A program made the translations under genes and the position numbers. A stretch of 64,000 bases of DNA, from positions 1 through 64,000 of the forward strand of contig DLHX01000005.1 in NCBI GenBank assembly GCA_002483465.1, in the 5' to 3' direction. Within the stretch, counting starts at the first letter, position 1, and each line of letters starts with the position of its first letter. Positions 17,095 through 24,774 of this stretch are shown one piece after another. A model generated the notes under the pieces. The model did no database searches. It saw only the letters and a program-made list of their open reading frames with translations, and had not been told where the DNA came from. The DNA comes from Micavibrio sp. UBA7657 (GTDB lineage Bacteria > Pseudomonadota > Alphaproteobacteria > Micavibrionales > Micavibrionaceae).

Positions 17095-18045
17095 TTATTG
17101 CTTACGTTTGCTGCGCAATTCTGCCAGTCTTTCGCGGTGGATGATGTAGAGATTTGCGGCGAGGATTATGAATCCGCCGACAAAAACCGATAGTCCCGGC
17201 ACATAATTCCAGATCACGACATCAAAAATCGTCGCCCAGATGAGGCCCGTATAATTGAGCATTGCCACGAGCGAAGTCGGCGCCAGGCGGAATGCGGACG
17301 TCAGCAGATATTGCGCCAGCATGGCTGAAACCCCGACGCCGAGAAACAGCAGGAATTCATCCGGCCCCGGTATTTTACCAACAAAGGGCATGAACAGGCC
17401 GCCGATGAAGATGCCGCTGAGGATGAAATAAAATGTCACGCCGAGGGAATTTTCACTCCTGAGATAGCGCAGCATCGTGTTGGTAAAAGCATGGGTGCAT
17501 GCGGCGGCGAAAGCGATGAGTACGCCGATGAGCGCGACATCGCCCGAGGGACGCACCATCAGGATGACGCCAACCATACCGATGCCAATCGCCGACCAGC
17601 GCCGCCAGCCCATATGCTCGTTCAGTGCGAAGTAAGCGACTGCGGGCGTCAGGATAATCCCGGCGAACAGGATGACCGTGGTTTCGGCCATCGGCAGGTA
17701 CTGGAACGCGGCGAAAGTAATGATCAGCCCGATTGTGCCGACCACCGCGCGCAAGAGTAACGCGACGGGTTTGCGGGTTTTCAGGACGTGCCATTTTTTG
17801 AACGCGGCGATGTAGATGATCAGCGGCACAATCGCGACGATGTTCCTGTAAAAAGCGATTTCTGCAGGATTGTGATTTTCCATCAGCAGCTTTGCGCAGG
17901 CCTGCATGATGCCGAACAGCAAATAGGCCGCAAGGCCATAGGCGATTCCGCGCATGATATTGTCCCGCTCAACCATGGGAGGGGGCGGAACCGGGGGCGG
18001 GTAAGCCTGCGGAATGGGTTGGGGAATTCCTGATTTTTCAGACAT
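17095..18045 (-). CDS. EamA/DMT-family transporter
   Basis: This 316-residue inner-membrane protein has two EamA repeats, with about ten hydrophobic helices beginning GIAYGLAAYLLFGIMQACAKLL. The segments EIAFYRNIVAIVPLI and ALNEHMGWRRWSAIGIGMVGVILMV are typical of drug/metabolite transporters of the RhaT/YdcZ-like class. A Pro-rich cytosolic tail of about 24 residues (IPQAYPPPVPPPP) precedes the first helix. The substrate cannot be told from sequence. The gene abuts the secreted-protein gene tail to tail (0 bp). Upstream, 18046-18144 is AT-rich and shared with the divergent glycosyltransferase gene. Confidence 0.85.
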   Translation of the reverse strand: MSEKSGIPQPIPQAYPPPVPPPPMVERDNIMRGIAYGLAAYLLFGIMQACAKLLMENHNPAEIAFYRNIVAIVPLIIYIAAFKKWHVLKTRKPVALLLRAVVGTIGLIITFAAFQYLPMAETTVILFAGIILTPAVAYFALNEHMGWRRWSAIGIGMVGVILMVRPSGDVALIGVLIAFAAACTHAFTNTMLRYLRSENSLGVTFYFILSGIFIGGLFMPFVGKIPGPDEFLLFLGVGVSAMLAQYLLTSAFRLAPTSLVAMLNYTGLIWATIFDVVIWNYVPGLSVFVGGFIILAANLYIIHRERLAELRSKRKQ

Positions 18046-18144
18046 TTAGGGCAAATCGTTAATATATTTACATAATATAATATAGATTATTGCTAATTCC
18101 GTATATATAATGAAAGAAAGTAACTAAATTGGGTTCAGGGGTAT

Positions 18145-19146
18145 ATGCGTACAAGGCCGAGCATAAGCGTAATAATTCCTTGTTATAATACCGGGCGTTA
18201 CATCCGTGAAGCTGTCGCTTCTATTCGCGCACAAAATATCAGTTTTCCGTATGAAATAATTGTTGTCGATGACGGGTCAACCGATGCATCCACGCATAGT
18301 ATTACTACACAGCTACAAAAAGAACGAAACGACTTACGCATTATTTACGGCGCGTTAAACGGGGGCCCTTCAGTCGCCCGGAACCTGGCCATCGAGCATG
18401 CGCGTTGCGATTATATCTTTCCGCTTGATTCTGATGATAAATTATCTGTAAAGCCCGAACACTTGGCGGGCGGCGGGTATATGCAGCGTGCCGTCGAGTT
18501 GTTGGAGGGGAATAAGGATGTCGTTTTCGCTTATTCTAAAAAGGAATATTTTGGAGCTGTACACAGTCCTTACGTGTACACAACCTCATACGATGAAAAG
18601 CGCCTGCTCGCACGGCACAATGTCGGGCCCTTTATAATTTACCGAAAGCAAGATGCCATGGAAATCGGCGGTTATGAACCTAAAATGCTGCACGCCGAAG
18701 ACTGGGCGTTTATACTCGGCTTGCTCAACGCCCGCGTAAAAAAAGGAAAACCTACCGACGTGCATATGTTCCCGGAGGCGTATATCAATTATAGAATTCG
18801 TGGTGATGGCACCAATCTTACTTCAAATCCGAAAATGAGCCGCCAGGAAATTCTGGAAGCGATCACCAGCATGTATCCGGAAATTTATGAGAAGCATTAT
18901 CCCGGTTTAAGCGGGAACGCTCTTATAGATGTGTTAAAGTCGAAACAACAGGAGTACGAAGATTCATTCAGAATGGAATTCGCGCGGGAATGTCTTTCGC
19001 ATCCAGTCAATTCCTACGGGGCGGGAGCATTTGGTTTTGCTGCAGGCTGGCTGGGCAACAGAATCGTTAAAAAATGGAACGCATTCACGTCGCCGCAAGA
19101 TGTATCCCCTGTCCCTGCTGACGAACCAGCGTTCGATCCGAATTAA
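18145..19146 (+). CDS. Family 2 glycosyltransferase
   Basis: This 333-residue GT-A fold enzyme probably transfers a sugar from a nucleotide-sugar donor in surface polysaccharide synthesis. The N-terminal motif SVIIPCYNTGRYIREAV and the Asp-rich nucleotide-binding EIIVVDDGSTD are canonical, and DYIFPLDSDDK supplies the DXD-type metal site. No membrane helix is present, so it is cytosolic or peripheral. No other glycan genes adjoin it. Base composition is lower in GC than its neighbours, with many TA-rich codons, which hints at a different history. It overlaps the convergent ilvC by 4 bp. Confidence 0.88.
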   Translation: MRTRPSISVIIPCYNTGRYIREAVASIRAQNISFPYEIIVVDDGSTDASTHSITTQLQKERNDLRIIYGALNGGPSVARNLAIEHARCDYIFPLDSDDKLSVKPEHLAGGGYMQRAVELLEGNKDVVFAYSKKEYFGAVHSPYVYTTSYDEKRLLARHNVGPFIIYRKQDAMEIGGYEPKMLHAEDWAFILGLLNARVKKGKPTDVHMFPEAYINYRIRGDGTNLTSNPKMSRQEILEAITSMYPEIYEKHYPGLSGNALIDVLKSKQQEYEDSFRMEFARECLSHPVNSYGAGAFGFAAGWLGNRIVKKWNAFTSPQDVSPVPADEPAFDPN

Positions 19147-20213
19147 TTCCGGCTTTTATCGACCAGCTTGTTCTTGCCGATCCAGGGCATCATGGCGCGA
19201 AGCTGGGCGCCGACTTTTTCAATCGGGTGCTGGGATTCTTTTTCGCGCAATTCTTTCAGACGCGAGAGCCCTTCCTTGTTGCCGCCCATGAATTCCTGAG
19301 CGAAGGCGCCGGACTGGATTTCAGCGAGGATTTTTTTCATTTCCTTTTTCGTCTCGGCGGTGATGATGCGGGGGCCGCGCGTGTAATCGCCGTACTCGGC
19401 CGTGTTGGAAATGGAATAGCGCATGTTGGAAATGCCTGCTTCGTAGATCAGGTCGACGATGAGCTTCGTTTCATGCAGGCATTCGAAATACGCCATTTCA
19501 GGCGGGTAGCCTGCCTCGACCAGCGTTTCGTAACCGGCCTTGATCAATGCCGATATGCCGCCGCAAAGAACAGCCTGCTCGCCGAACAAGTCGGTTTCGC
19601 ATTCGTCCTTGAAGGTTGTTTCGATGATGCCGGAGCGTCCACCGCCCACAGCCGATGCGTAAGACAGCGCGATGTCTTTTGCCTTGCCGCTCGCGTCCTG
19701 TGCGATGGCAATCAGGCACGGCACGCCGCCGCCTTTTTGATATTCGCCGCGCACCGTGTGGCCGGGGCCCTTGGGCGCGACCATGAAGACGTCGAGATCA
19801 GCTCTAGGTTTGATCAAGCCAAAGTGAACGTTAAGGCCGTGGGCGAAAGCAAGCGCCGCGCCTTTTTTCAAATTCGCCTCGAGCACGTCGCGGTACAGAT
19901 CCGCCTGGTGTTCGTCGGGAACGAGGATCATGACGACGTCGGCGTCGGCGACCGCCTTGGCAGGGTCGAGAACCTGGAAGCCTGCGGCTTTTGCTTTCTC
20001 TGCAGTTGCGGAGCCGTCACGGAGACCGATGACAACGTTTTTCACGCCGCTGTCTTTCATGTTTTGGGCATGAGCATGGCCTTGCGAGCCGTAGCCAATG
20101 ACGGCGACCTTTTTGTTCTTGATCAGGTTCTCGTCTGCGTCTTTATCGTAGTAGACTTTCAGCGGCGCGTTGTTAGCTGGGGCTGAGGCTTTTGCTGCGT
20201 TGGCCGGGGACAT
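19143..20213 (-). CDS. ilvC: Ketol-acid reductoisomerase
   Basis: This is the second enzyme of valine/isoleucine synthesis: a Mg2+-dependent alkyl shift and NADPH reduction of acetolactate or acetohydroxybutyrate. The 356-residue class I protein has the dinucleotide motif GYGSQGHAHAQN at 40-51, then APKGPGHTVRGEY, the metal and substrate residues in ETTFKDECETDLFGEQAVLCGG and YEAGISNMRYSISNTAEYG. It has an Ala/Asn/Pro-rich N-terminal extension of about 17 residues not found in most homologues. It lies upstream of ilvB/ilvN in genome position but downstream in transcription, separated from ilvN by a lipoprotein-like gene and an orphan gene on the other strand. It is therefore probably expressed from its own promoter in 20214-20348. 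Confidence 0.97.
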   Translation of the reverse strand: MSPANAAKASAPANNAPLKVYYDKDADENLIKNKKVAVIGYGSQGHAHAQNMKDSGVKNVVIGLRDGSATAEKAKAAGFQVLDPAKAVADADVVMILVPDEHQADLYRDVLEANLKKGAALAFAHGLNVHFGLIKPRADLDVFMVAPKGPGHTVRGEYQKGGGVPCLIAIAQDASGKAKDIALSYASAVGGGRSGIIETTFKDECETDLFGEQAVLCGGISALIKAGYETLVEAGYPPEMAYFECLHETKLIVDLIYEAGISNMRYSISNTAEYGDYTRGPRIITAETKKEMKKILAEIQSGAFAQEFMGGNKEGLSRLKELREKESQHPIEKVGAQLRAMMPWIGKNKLVDKSRN

Positions 20214-20289
20214 CGTTTATTCCTTGTTTCATGCGGTTTAAGCGGGCACAGAACAACAGGAAACAGCCGTAAAATCAACAAAAAACTCA

Positions 20290-20318
20290 TTGACATAACG
20301 TTAATTGCTTGGGAGAAT
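20290..20318 (+). promoter_or_regulatory. Possible sigma-70 promoter for the orphan gene at 20349
   Basis: A perfect -35 hexamer TTGACA lies at 20290-20295. The sequence 17 bp further (20313-20318, GAGAAT) is only a weak -10. A GGGGG ribosome-binding stretch follows at 20333-20337. The same TTGACATAA string precedes another orphan gene at 31481. Confidence 0.3.
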
Positions 20319-20348
20319 GCGCCTTAGCTAAAGGGGGACGGGATTATT

Positions 20349-20726
20349 ATGAAGTCTGATGGAATCGCTGTCGAACGCCCATTCGTGGGGAGAGTGGTAG
20401 AGCGGCTTGTCTGCCTGATGGAGGTATTTGACCAGGCCGTTCAAGACCGGAACAAGGAAGCAGCCACATTCATGCTGGAGGAAATTTCTAACATGACCAG
20501 GGAAGGTCATAAAGCGGTAGGTAAACAACACGCTGATTTTGTTGGCCAAGCTTTTTTATTGCAACCCTATACTTTTCGGGCTTTGAACTGGATGAGTCCT
20601 GATCGCCCGGGTGAGCCCAACTGGGGCGCTGTTATTTCATACAAAATAGTGATGAAGGGAATCATAACCGACCTGCATAAAAAAACTTTAGAAGAAGATT
20701 ATAATGCCCCGGCAGTGGCGCCGTAA
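20349..20726 (+). CDS. Orphan protein, unknown function
   Basis: This 125-residue protein is unrecognised and has no signal peptide or membrane segment. The N-terminal 60 residues are predicted largely helical (VVERLVCLMEVFDQAVQDR and MLEEISNMTREGHKAV), followed by FLLQPYTFRALNWMSPDRPG and a C-terminal helix. It is preceded by a plausible ribosome-binding site, AAGGGGG, and by a TTGACA box. It lies alone on the plus strand between ilvC and the lipoprotein gene and ends 13 bp from the latter's stop. Composition is less GC-rich than its neighbours. Other readings of this stretch give no better gene. Confidence 0.55.
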   Translation: MKSDGIAVERPFVGRVVERLVCLMEVFDQAVQDRNKEAATFMLEEISNMTREGHKAVGKQHADFVGQAFLLQPYTFRALNWMSPDRPGEPNWGAVISYKIVMKGIITDLHKKTLEEDYNAPAVAP

Positions 20727-20739
20727 GCTGACTTTTCCC

Positions 20740-21255
20740 TTAAGGCCGGTTCATGCCCTGTTCGACGATCTCAGTCAGCTTAAGGTGCTCTTCCATAGAG
20801 CCGAGGATTTCCTTGTTTTCCATGCCCCAGGTTTTTTCATCCATCTTGAGCTGGTAGATCGTCGCGGTGTGACCCATGAAATTGAAATTTTCGGCGAAGA
20901 TGCAGCGGATTTCCTTGTCGGCGTCATACCAGCCGTCTGAATCCACGACCGTCAGTCGCACTTCGCGGTAACCGGAACCGAGGTCAGGCGAATCGCGGAA
21001 GATGTGATCCTTCACTTCCTTGATCTTGTGGCCTTCCTCCATGAACGCTTCGGCGCCGGCGGCACAGCCGTTCTGCAGGCGCATGTCGGCCTGTTCGCGC
21101 GACATACAGCCGGTGAGGCTCAATAAACTGATTATCATCGTCATTGCGAGCGACCAACGGAAGCGAAGCAATCCAGAGTTCCCGGAAGTAAAACTGGATT
21201 GCTTCGTCAGCCTTACGGCTTCCTCGCAATGACGGTTTTTCATTTGCATGGTCAT
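20740..21255 (-). CDS. Probable lipoprotein whose N-terminal coding region contains a palindromic repeat
   Basis: The 171-residue frame begins with ATG at 21255, overlapping the ilvN stop by 4 bp (ATGA). Residues 8 to about 38 (NRHCEEAVRLTKQSSF onward) are encoded by a palindromic repeat element (21140-21233), not by ordinary gene sequence. After it comes a short hydrophobic stretch and a lipobox, MIISLLSLTGC, so the lipidated Cys is residue 50. The remainder (about 120 residues) has no motif I recognise. Translation may start at the ATG at 21144 or 21138, inside or beside the repeat, giving a very short signal peptide. Either way the export signal has been rebuilt by the insertion, and function may be impaired. 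Confidence 0.6.
   Translation of the reverse strand: MTMQMKNRHCEEAVRLTKQSSFTSGNSGLLRFRWSLAMTMIISLLSLTGCMSREQADMRLQNGCAAGAEAFMEEGHKIKEVKDHIFRDSPDLGSGYREVRLTVVDSDGWYDADKEIRCIFAENFNFMGHTATIYQLKMDEKTWGMENKEILGSMEEHLKLTEIVEQGMNRP
21140..21233. repeat. Palindromic repeat element (94 bp) within a coding region
   Basis: The outer arms GTCATTGCGAG (21140-21150) and CTCGCAATGAC (21223-21233) are perfect complements, as are the inner arms CGAAGCAATCCA (21164-21175) and TGGATTGCTTCG (21195-21206). The sequence type (CATTGCGAG...GAAGCAATCC) is a palindrome I know as dispersed in several bacterial genomes, including Alphaproteobacteria. Here it is read through as protein in the lipoprotein gene, comparable to Rickettsia palindromic elements. 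The length is 94 bp, one more than a multiple of three. Confidence 0.8.
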
Positions 21256-21827
21256 TCTCCTTTTTTAATTTCTTTTTTCATCTTACCGCGTGAAAGGGCG
21301 GCCACGCCTGTGCGGCTGACATCGGCGAGGCCGAGCGGACGCATGAGGTTGACGAAGGCATCGATTTTTCCAGCGGTGCCGGTGACTTCGAAGATAAATG
21401 AATCGAGTGTTGAATCGACGACGCGGGCGCGGAAAATATCGGCGATGCGGAGTGCTTCGATGCGCTGGTCGCCTTCGCTTTTGACCTGAACGAGCGCGAG
21501 TTCACGGTCGACGAAGGGGCCGGTGGTGGTGAGGTCGCGGACCTTCTGTACGGGCACCATGCGATCCAATTGCGTTTTGATCTGTTCAATCACGCGCGGC
21601 GTGCCTGTGACGACGATGGTGATGCGCGAGAGATGCTTGTCGTGATCGGTTTCAGCGACGGTGAGGCTCTCGATGTTGTAGCCGCGTCCAGCGAAGAGGC
21701 CGATCACGCGCGCGAGAACACCGGGCTCATTGATGACGAGAATTGAAATCGTGTGGGATTCAACCTGCTGCGTGACCGGTGTGGCCCCGTAGACGCTTTT
21801 GCTGACTTTTTCTTTTGGCTTGGCCAT
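21252..21827 (-). CDS. ilvN: Acetolactate synthase small (regulatory) subunit
   Basis: This regulatory subunit binds valine for feedback inhibition and activates the catalytic subunit. The 191-residue protein carries an N-terminal ACT domain, ISILVINEPGVLARVIGLFAGRGYNIESL (about 28-56), and a second ACT-like C-terminal half (REVVD-type region ALVQVKSEGDQRIEALRIADIF, then IDAFVNLMRPLGLADVSRTG). It follows ilvB after 41 bp on the same strand, so it is in the attenuated ilv operon. A 30-residue N-terminal extension precedes the ACT core. The last bases overlap the next gene's start (ATGA). Confidence 0.94.
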   Translation of the reverse strand: MAKPKEKVSKSVYGATPVTQQVESHTISILVINEPGVLARVIGLFAGRGYNIESLTVAETDHDKHLSRITIVVTGTPRVIEQIKTQLDRMVPVQKVRDLTTTGPFVDRELALVQVKSEGDQRIEALRIADIFRARVVDSTLDSFIFEVTGTAGKIDAFVNLMRPLGLADVSRTGVAALSRGKMKKEIKKGE

Positions 21828-21868
21828 GTCTTTGTTTTAGCAGAGTTTGGACCGGATATGAAGGGCCC

Positions 21869-23689
21869 TTAAACCAGCTTTTTGTCGAATTTGTCTGCAT
21901 CCGCCGACAGGATCATCTCGTTATGGGCTTTGCCCGAGGGGATCATGGGGAAGCAGTTTTCGCGCTGGTCGATGCGCACGTCCACCAATGTCACCTTGTC
22001 GGTTTTCATCATTTCCTTGATGACATCGTCCAGTTCCTGCGGCGTTTCGGCGCGGAGGCCAATGCCGCCGTAGGCTTCGGCCAGCTTCACGAAGTCGGGC
22101 AGCGAGTCGGTGTAGCTTTCGGAATAGCGCTCGCCGTGCAGGAGTTCCTGCCACTGGCGCACCATGCCCATCCACTGGTTGTTCATGATGAAGACCTTGA
22201 CGGGCAGGCGGTATTGCACGGCGGTGCTCATTTCCTGGATGTTCATCAGGATCGAGGCTTCGCCCGCGACGTCAATAACAAGCGCATCCTTGTGCGCCAT
22301 CTGCGCGCCGATCGCGGCGGGCAGGCCGTAGCCCATGGTGCCGAGGCCGCCCGAGGTCATCCAGCGGTTCGGCTGGTCGAAGGGCAAGAACTGCGCAGCC
22401 CACATCTGGTGCTGGCCGACTTCGGTCGAGACATACGCATCGCGCGGGTCTTTGGAAATAAAATGCGCGAGGCGCTGCAGCGCGTATTGCGGCTTGATGA
22501 TCTTGTCGCTGTTTTTATAGGCGAGGCAGTTCTGCCCGCGCCATTGATCGATCTGCTTCCACCACTTTTTCAGCGCGGCTGAATCGGATTTGCAGCCCTT
22601 TGCGCGCCAGATCTGCAGCATGGCTTTCATGGCTTCGCCTGCATCGGCAATCAGGCCGATATCGACAGGGACATTTTTATTGATCGAGCTCGGGTCGATG
22701 TCGATGTGGATTTTCACCGAGTTCGGCGAGAAGGCGTCGACGCGGCCCGTGACGCGGTCATCGAAGCGAGCGCCAATACAGATCATGACATCGCAATCAT
22801 GCATCGCCCAGTTGGCTTCAAACGTGCCGTGCATGCCGAGCATGCCAAGCCATTCCTTGCCGGAGGCCGGGTAGGCACCGAGGCCCATCAATGTCGAGGT
22901 GACGGGGAAGCCGGTTTCGCGCACAAGCTCGCGCAGCAATTTCGACGCCTGCGGCCCTGCGTTGATGATGCCGCCGCCGGTATAGAAGACCGGTTTTTTC
23001 GCAGAAGCCATCAATTCAATCGCGGCCTCGATGCCGTCCATGTCAGGCATGGTGCGCGGCTTGTAAGCGTGCTTCATGGAATCTTTCGCGGCTTTGTAAT
23101 TGCCATCTGCGAACTGAATATCCTTTGGAATGTCGATGACGACCGGGCCGGGGCGGCCGGAACGCGCAACATGGAATCCTTCATGGATTGCGCCAGCGAG
23201 TTCGTTGACGTCCTTGACCAGCACGTTGTGTTTTGTGCAGGGGCGCGTGATGCCGGTGGTGTCGGCCTCTTGAAAGGCATCGGTGCCGATCAAATGCGTG
23301 GGAACCTGTCCCGTGATGCAGACGACAGGAATGGAATCCATCAACGCGTCGGTGAGGCCGGTGACTGCGTTGGTCGCGCCGGGGCCGGAGGTGACGAGGA
23401 AGCAGCCGACTTTTCCTGTCGAGCGCGCGTATCCTTCCGCAGCATGGCTTGCGCCCTGTTCGTGGCGGACAAGGACGTGCTTGATGCGGTCCTTGTTTTT
23501 AAAGAGCTCGTCGTAAATCGGCAGAACTGCGCCGCCGGGATAGCCGAAAATAACCTCGACGCCCTGTTCGATGAGGGCTTCGATCACCATTTCCGCGCCG
23601 GTCATTTTTTTCGCAGGGGCGGGCGTGGTTTTGCTCGCCGCCCTTTTGGCTTCGGTGGTGCTCATGTTCAAGGTCTTTCTCTTCTTCAT
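21869..23689 (-). CDS. ilvB: Acetolactate synthase large (catalytic) subunit
   Basis: This thiamine-diphosphate enzyme makes acetolactate or acetohydroxybutyrate from pyruvate. The 606-residue protein has the catalytic Glu block VRHEQGASHAAEGYAR, the FAD-domain region PVFYTGGGIIN, and the ThDP/Mg block VIDVAGEASILMNIQEM, where the usual G-D-G is G-E-A. It ends LVDVRIDQRENCFPMIPSGKAHNEMI, typical of IlvB/IlvI. The N-terminal 25 residues are a low-complexity Lys/Ala/Thr extension (AKRAASKTTPAPAKKM). The start at 23689 is the first ATG after the attenuator; an ATG at 23665 is an alternative. Expression is likely controlled by the leader peptide and terminator at 23721-23847. Confidence 0.96.
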   Translation of the reverse strand: MKKRKTLNMSTTEAKRAASKTTPAPAKKMTGAEMVIEALIEQGVEVIFGYPGGAVLPIYDELFKNKDRIKHVLVRHEQGASHAAEGYARSTGKVGCFLVTSGPGATNAVTGLTDALMDSIPVVCITGQVPTHLIGTDAFQEADTTGITRPCTKHNVLVKDVNELAGAIHEGFHVARSGRPGPVVIDIPKDIQFADGNYKAAKDSMKHAYKPRTMPDMDGIEAAIELMASAKKPVFYTGGGIINAGPQASKLLRELVRETGFPVTSTLMGLGAYPASGKEWLGMLGMHGTFEANWAMHDCDVMICIGARFDDRVTGRVDAFSPNSVKIHIDIDPSSINKNVPVDIGLIADAGEAMKAMLQIWRAKGCKSDSAALKKWWKQIDQWRGQNCLAYKNSDKIIKPQYALQRLAHFISKDPRDAYVSTEVGQHQMWAAQFLPFDQPNRWMTSGGLGTMGYGLPAAIGAQMAHKDALVIDVAGEASILMNIQEMSTAVQYRLPVKVFIMNNQWMGMVRQWQELLHGERYSESYTDSLPDFVKLAEAYGGIGLRAETPQELDDVIKEMMKTDKVTLVDVRIDQRENCFPMIPSGKAHNEMILSADADKFDKKLV

Positions 23690-23720
23690 GGTTCAATCTT
23701 TTACATGTATTTCCGGCAAT

Positions 23721-23746
23721 AAAAAACCCCGGATTTTGGTCCGGGG
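23721..23746 (-). terminator. Rho-independent attenuator terminator upstream of ilvB
   Basis: On the minus strand CCCCGGA...TCCGGGG forms a 7-bp GC-rich stem (23727-23746) followed directly by six T (23726-23721), 31 bp before the ilvB start. A competing antiterminator is visible: GGCGCTG near the end of the leader ORF (plus-strand 23782-23788) pairs with CAGCGCC (23745-23751), which overlaps two bases of the terminator stem. This is the layout of amino-acid attenuation. Confidence 0.85.
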
Positions 23747-23775
23747 CGCTGGTGGGTTACTGGCATAAAAGCCCG

Positions 23776-23847
23776 TTACCGCAGCGCCTCCGTAAGAAGT
23801 ACCACAAGTACAAGGTTGTTCAGGCCGATGTTCAATGTCTTGGTCAT
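23776..23847 (-). CDS. ilvBN leader peptide (attenuation)
   Basis: This 23-codon ORF on the minus strand (ATG at 23847, TAA at 23778-23776) is too short for ordinary gene calling. The peptide starts MTKTLNIGL and then runs NNLVLVVLLTEALR. It contains six Leu and three Val clustered as LVLVVLL, plus one Ile, which are the end products of the pathway. It is followed after 29 nt by the terminator hairpin in front of ilvB. Known biology: in ilv and leu leaders, ribosome stalling at scarce Leu/Val/Ile codons favours an antiterminator and turns on the operon. The codon run (CTT GTA CTT GTG GTA CTT CTT) uses minor-looking codons compared with nearby genes, as expected for a sensor. Confidence 0.88.
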   Translation of the reverse strand: MTKTLNIGLNNLVLVVLLTEALR

Positions 23848-23865
23848 GGGGTTGTTTTTACCGGG

Positions 23866-24381
23866 TCAGGCCGGAATTGGCAAGCTATTTATCATTATCA
23901 GTCTCTTAGGGCGGCCGGTTTCCGTCACTTGAGATGGATCTGCGGGCGCAGATTCCACCATGGTTTCGTTTATGTTGTTTTTAGCCGCTTCGCTATTGCC
24001 GTTGAGCGCCTGGATGAATTTTTCACGAACGCGCGGTTTGAAATCAAGCACGTCTATAAAATCCTGTTGTCTAACCCGGATCTTGTAATCTTGGTTGTTT
24101 GCGGTGAAGCCGCTGGGCGATTGATCATCCCGCTCATATTTTACATCTTTGCAATTATAAACTTTTTCCCCATCTTCATAGCTTATATCGCCGTATTGTT
24201 CCGCCATAACTTCGAATGCGCATCCCTCAACGACTTGCTCTACTTCCTGGATGGCGCTTTCATTAAAATGCATTCGCCCCAGATTTCTTTTCATGCGCGG
24301 CCAGAATAAAGAATTTCTCGCATTTTGCGGGAAAACTGCGTCGGTGATAGCTTTTGCGGTCAATGAGAAGTATTGGGTCAT
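23866..24381 (-). CDS. Orphan protein, unknown function
   Basis: This 171-residue soluble protein has no signal peptide or membrane segment and I do not recognise it. It is mixed-charge with a basic, possibly helical N-terminus (NSLFWPRMKRNLGRMHFNES), an acidic middle (DISYEDGEKVYNCKDVKYERDD) and an Asn/Ala/Ser/Pro-rich C-terminal tail likely to be disordered. The start lies 2 bp after the stop of the upstream orphan gene on the same strand, so the two form a small operon. Its stop is 18 bp before the ilv leader-peptide start, so transcripts from this unit could read into the ilv attenuator. Confidence 0.6.
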   Translation of the reverse strand: MTQYFSLTAKAITDAVFPQNARNSLFWPRMKRNLGRMHFNESAIQEVEQVVEGCAFEVMAEQYGDISYEDGEKVYNCKDVKYERDDQSPSGFTANNQDYKIRVRQQDFIDVLDFKPRVREKFIQALNGNSEAAKNNINETMVESAPADPSQVTETGRPKRLIMINSLPIPA

Positions 24382-24383
24382 GG

Positions 24384-24704
24384 CTATTTCATAGCGTGTT
24401 CGAGAGGCTGAGTTTTAAAAATATGCTCATTGCCTTTTACTCTTGTTCTGATGCTTTTGCAAAAATCATCGTAAACATTCGTGGGGGTTTTCGGCTCGCC
24501 ATTCGGATATTTGCCGCCGGGGAGGATGCGCTCCTCGCGGGCACACGAGAGGAGATTGTCTGCAATTATGATGGCTTCCGCATTAAAGCCGGCTTCTTTC
24601 ATCTTGTTATAACGTTCCCGGATGGGGCGCACTTCCGCGTGAAAGCACGTGGCTGTGCCGGCCCTATCGTAAAAGGCGTCGATGATTGTCTCGCTGGTAT
24701 CCAT
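24384..24704 (-). CDS. Orphan protein, unknown function
   Basis: From the ATG at 24704 (MDTSETIIDAFYDRAG) this is a 106-residue soluble protein. The open frame continues upstream to 24986, but that part lies antiparallel-frame within miaA and reads as non-coding, so I reject it. The protein is mixed-charge and predicted mostly helical, with a Gly/Pro/Thr-rich loop (LPGGKYPNGEPKTPTN). It has two Cys. No family is recognised. It is first in a two-gene unit with the orphan gene at 23866-24381 (2-bp gap). The upstream 24705-24774 gap is strongly AT-rich. Confidence 0.55.
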   Translation of the reverse strand: MDTSETIIDAFYDRAGTATCFHAEVRPIRERYNKMKEAGFNAEAIIIADNLLSCAREERILPGGKYPNGEPKTPTNVYDDFCKSIRTRVKGNEHIFKTQPLEHAMK

Positions 24705-24774
24705 TGGGGTGCCTATTAAATTGTTCTGATTTATATGAGCGATATATTTACATAAATATAAAAAGCCTGTCAAG

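Noticed and set aside
19227..20186. 319-codon plus-strand frame opposite ilvC
   Set aside because: Shadow of a well-identified gene; composition rich in Phe/Val/Gly/Asp repeats from reverse codons.
22706..23722. 338-codon plus-strand frame opposite ilvB
   Set aside because: ilvB on the other strand has all catalytic blocks; the antisense frame shows no family pattern.
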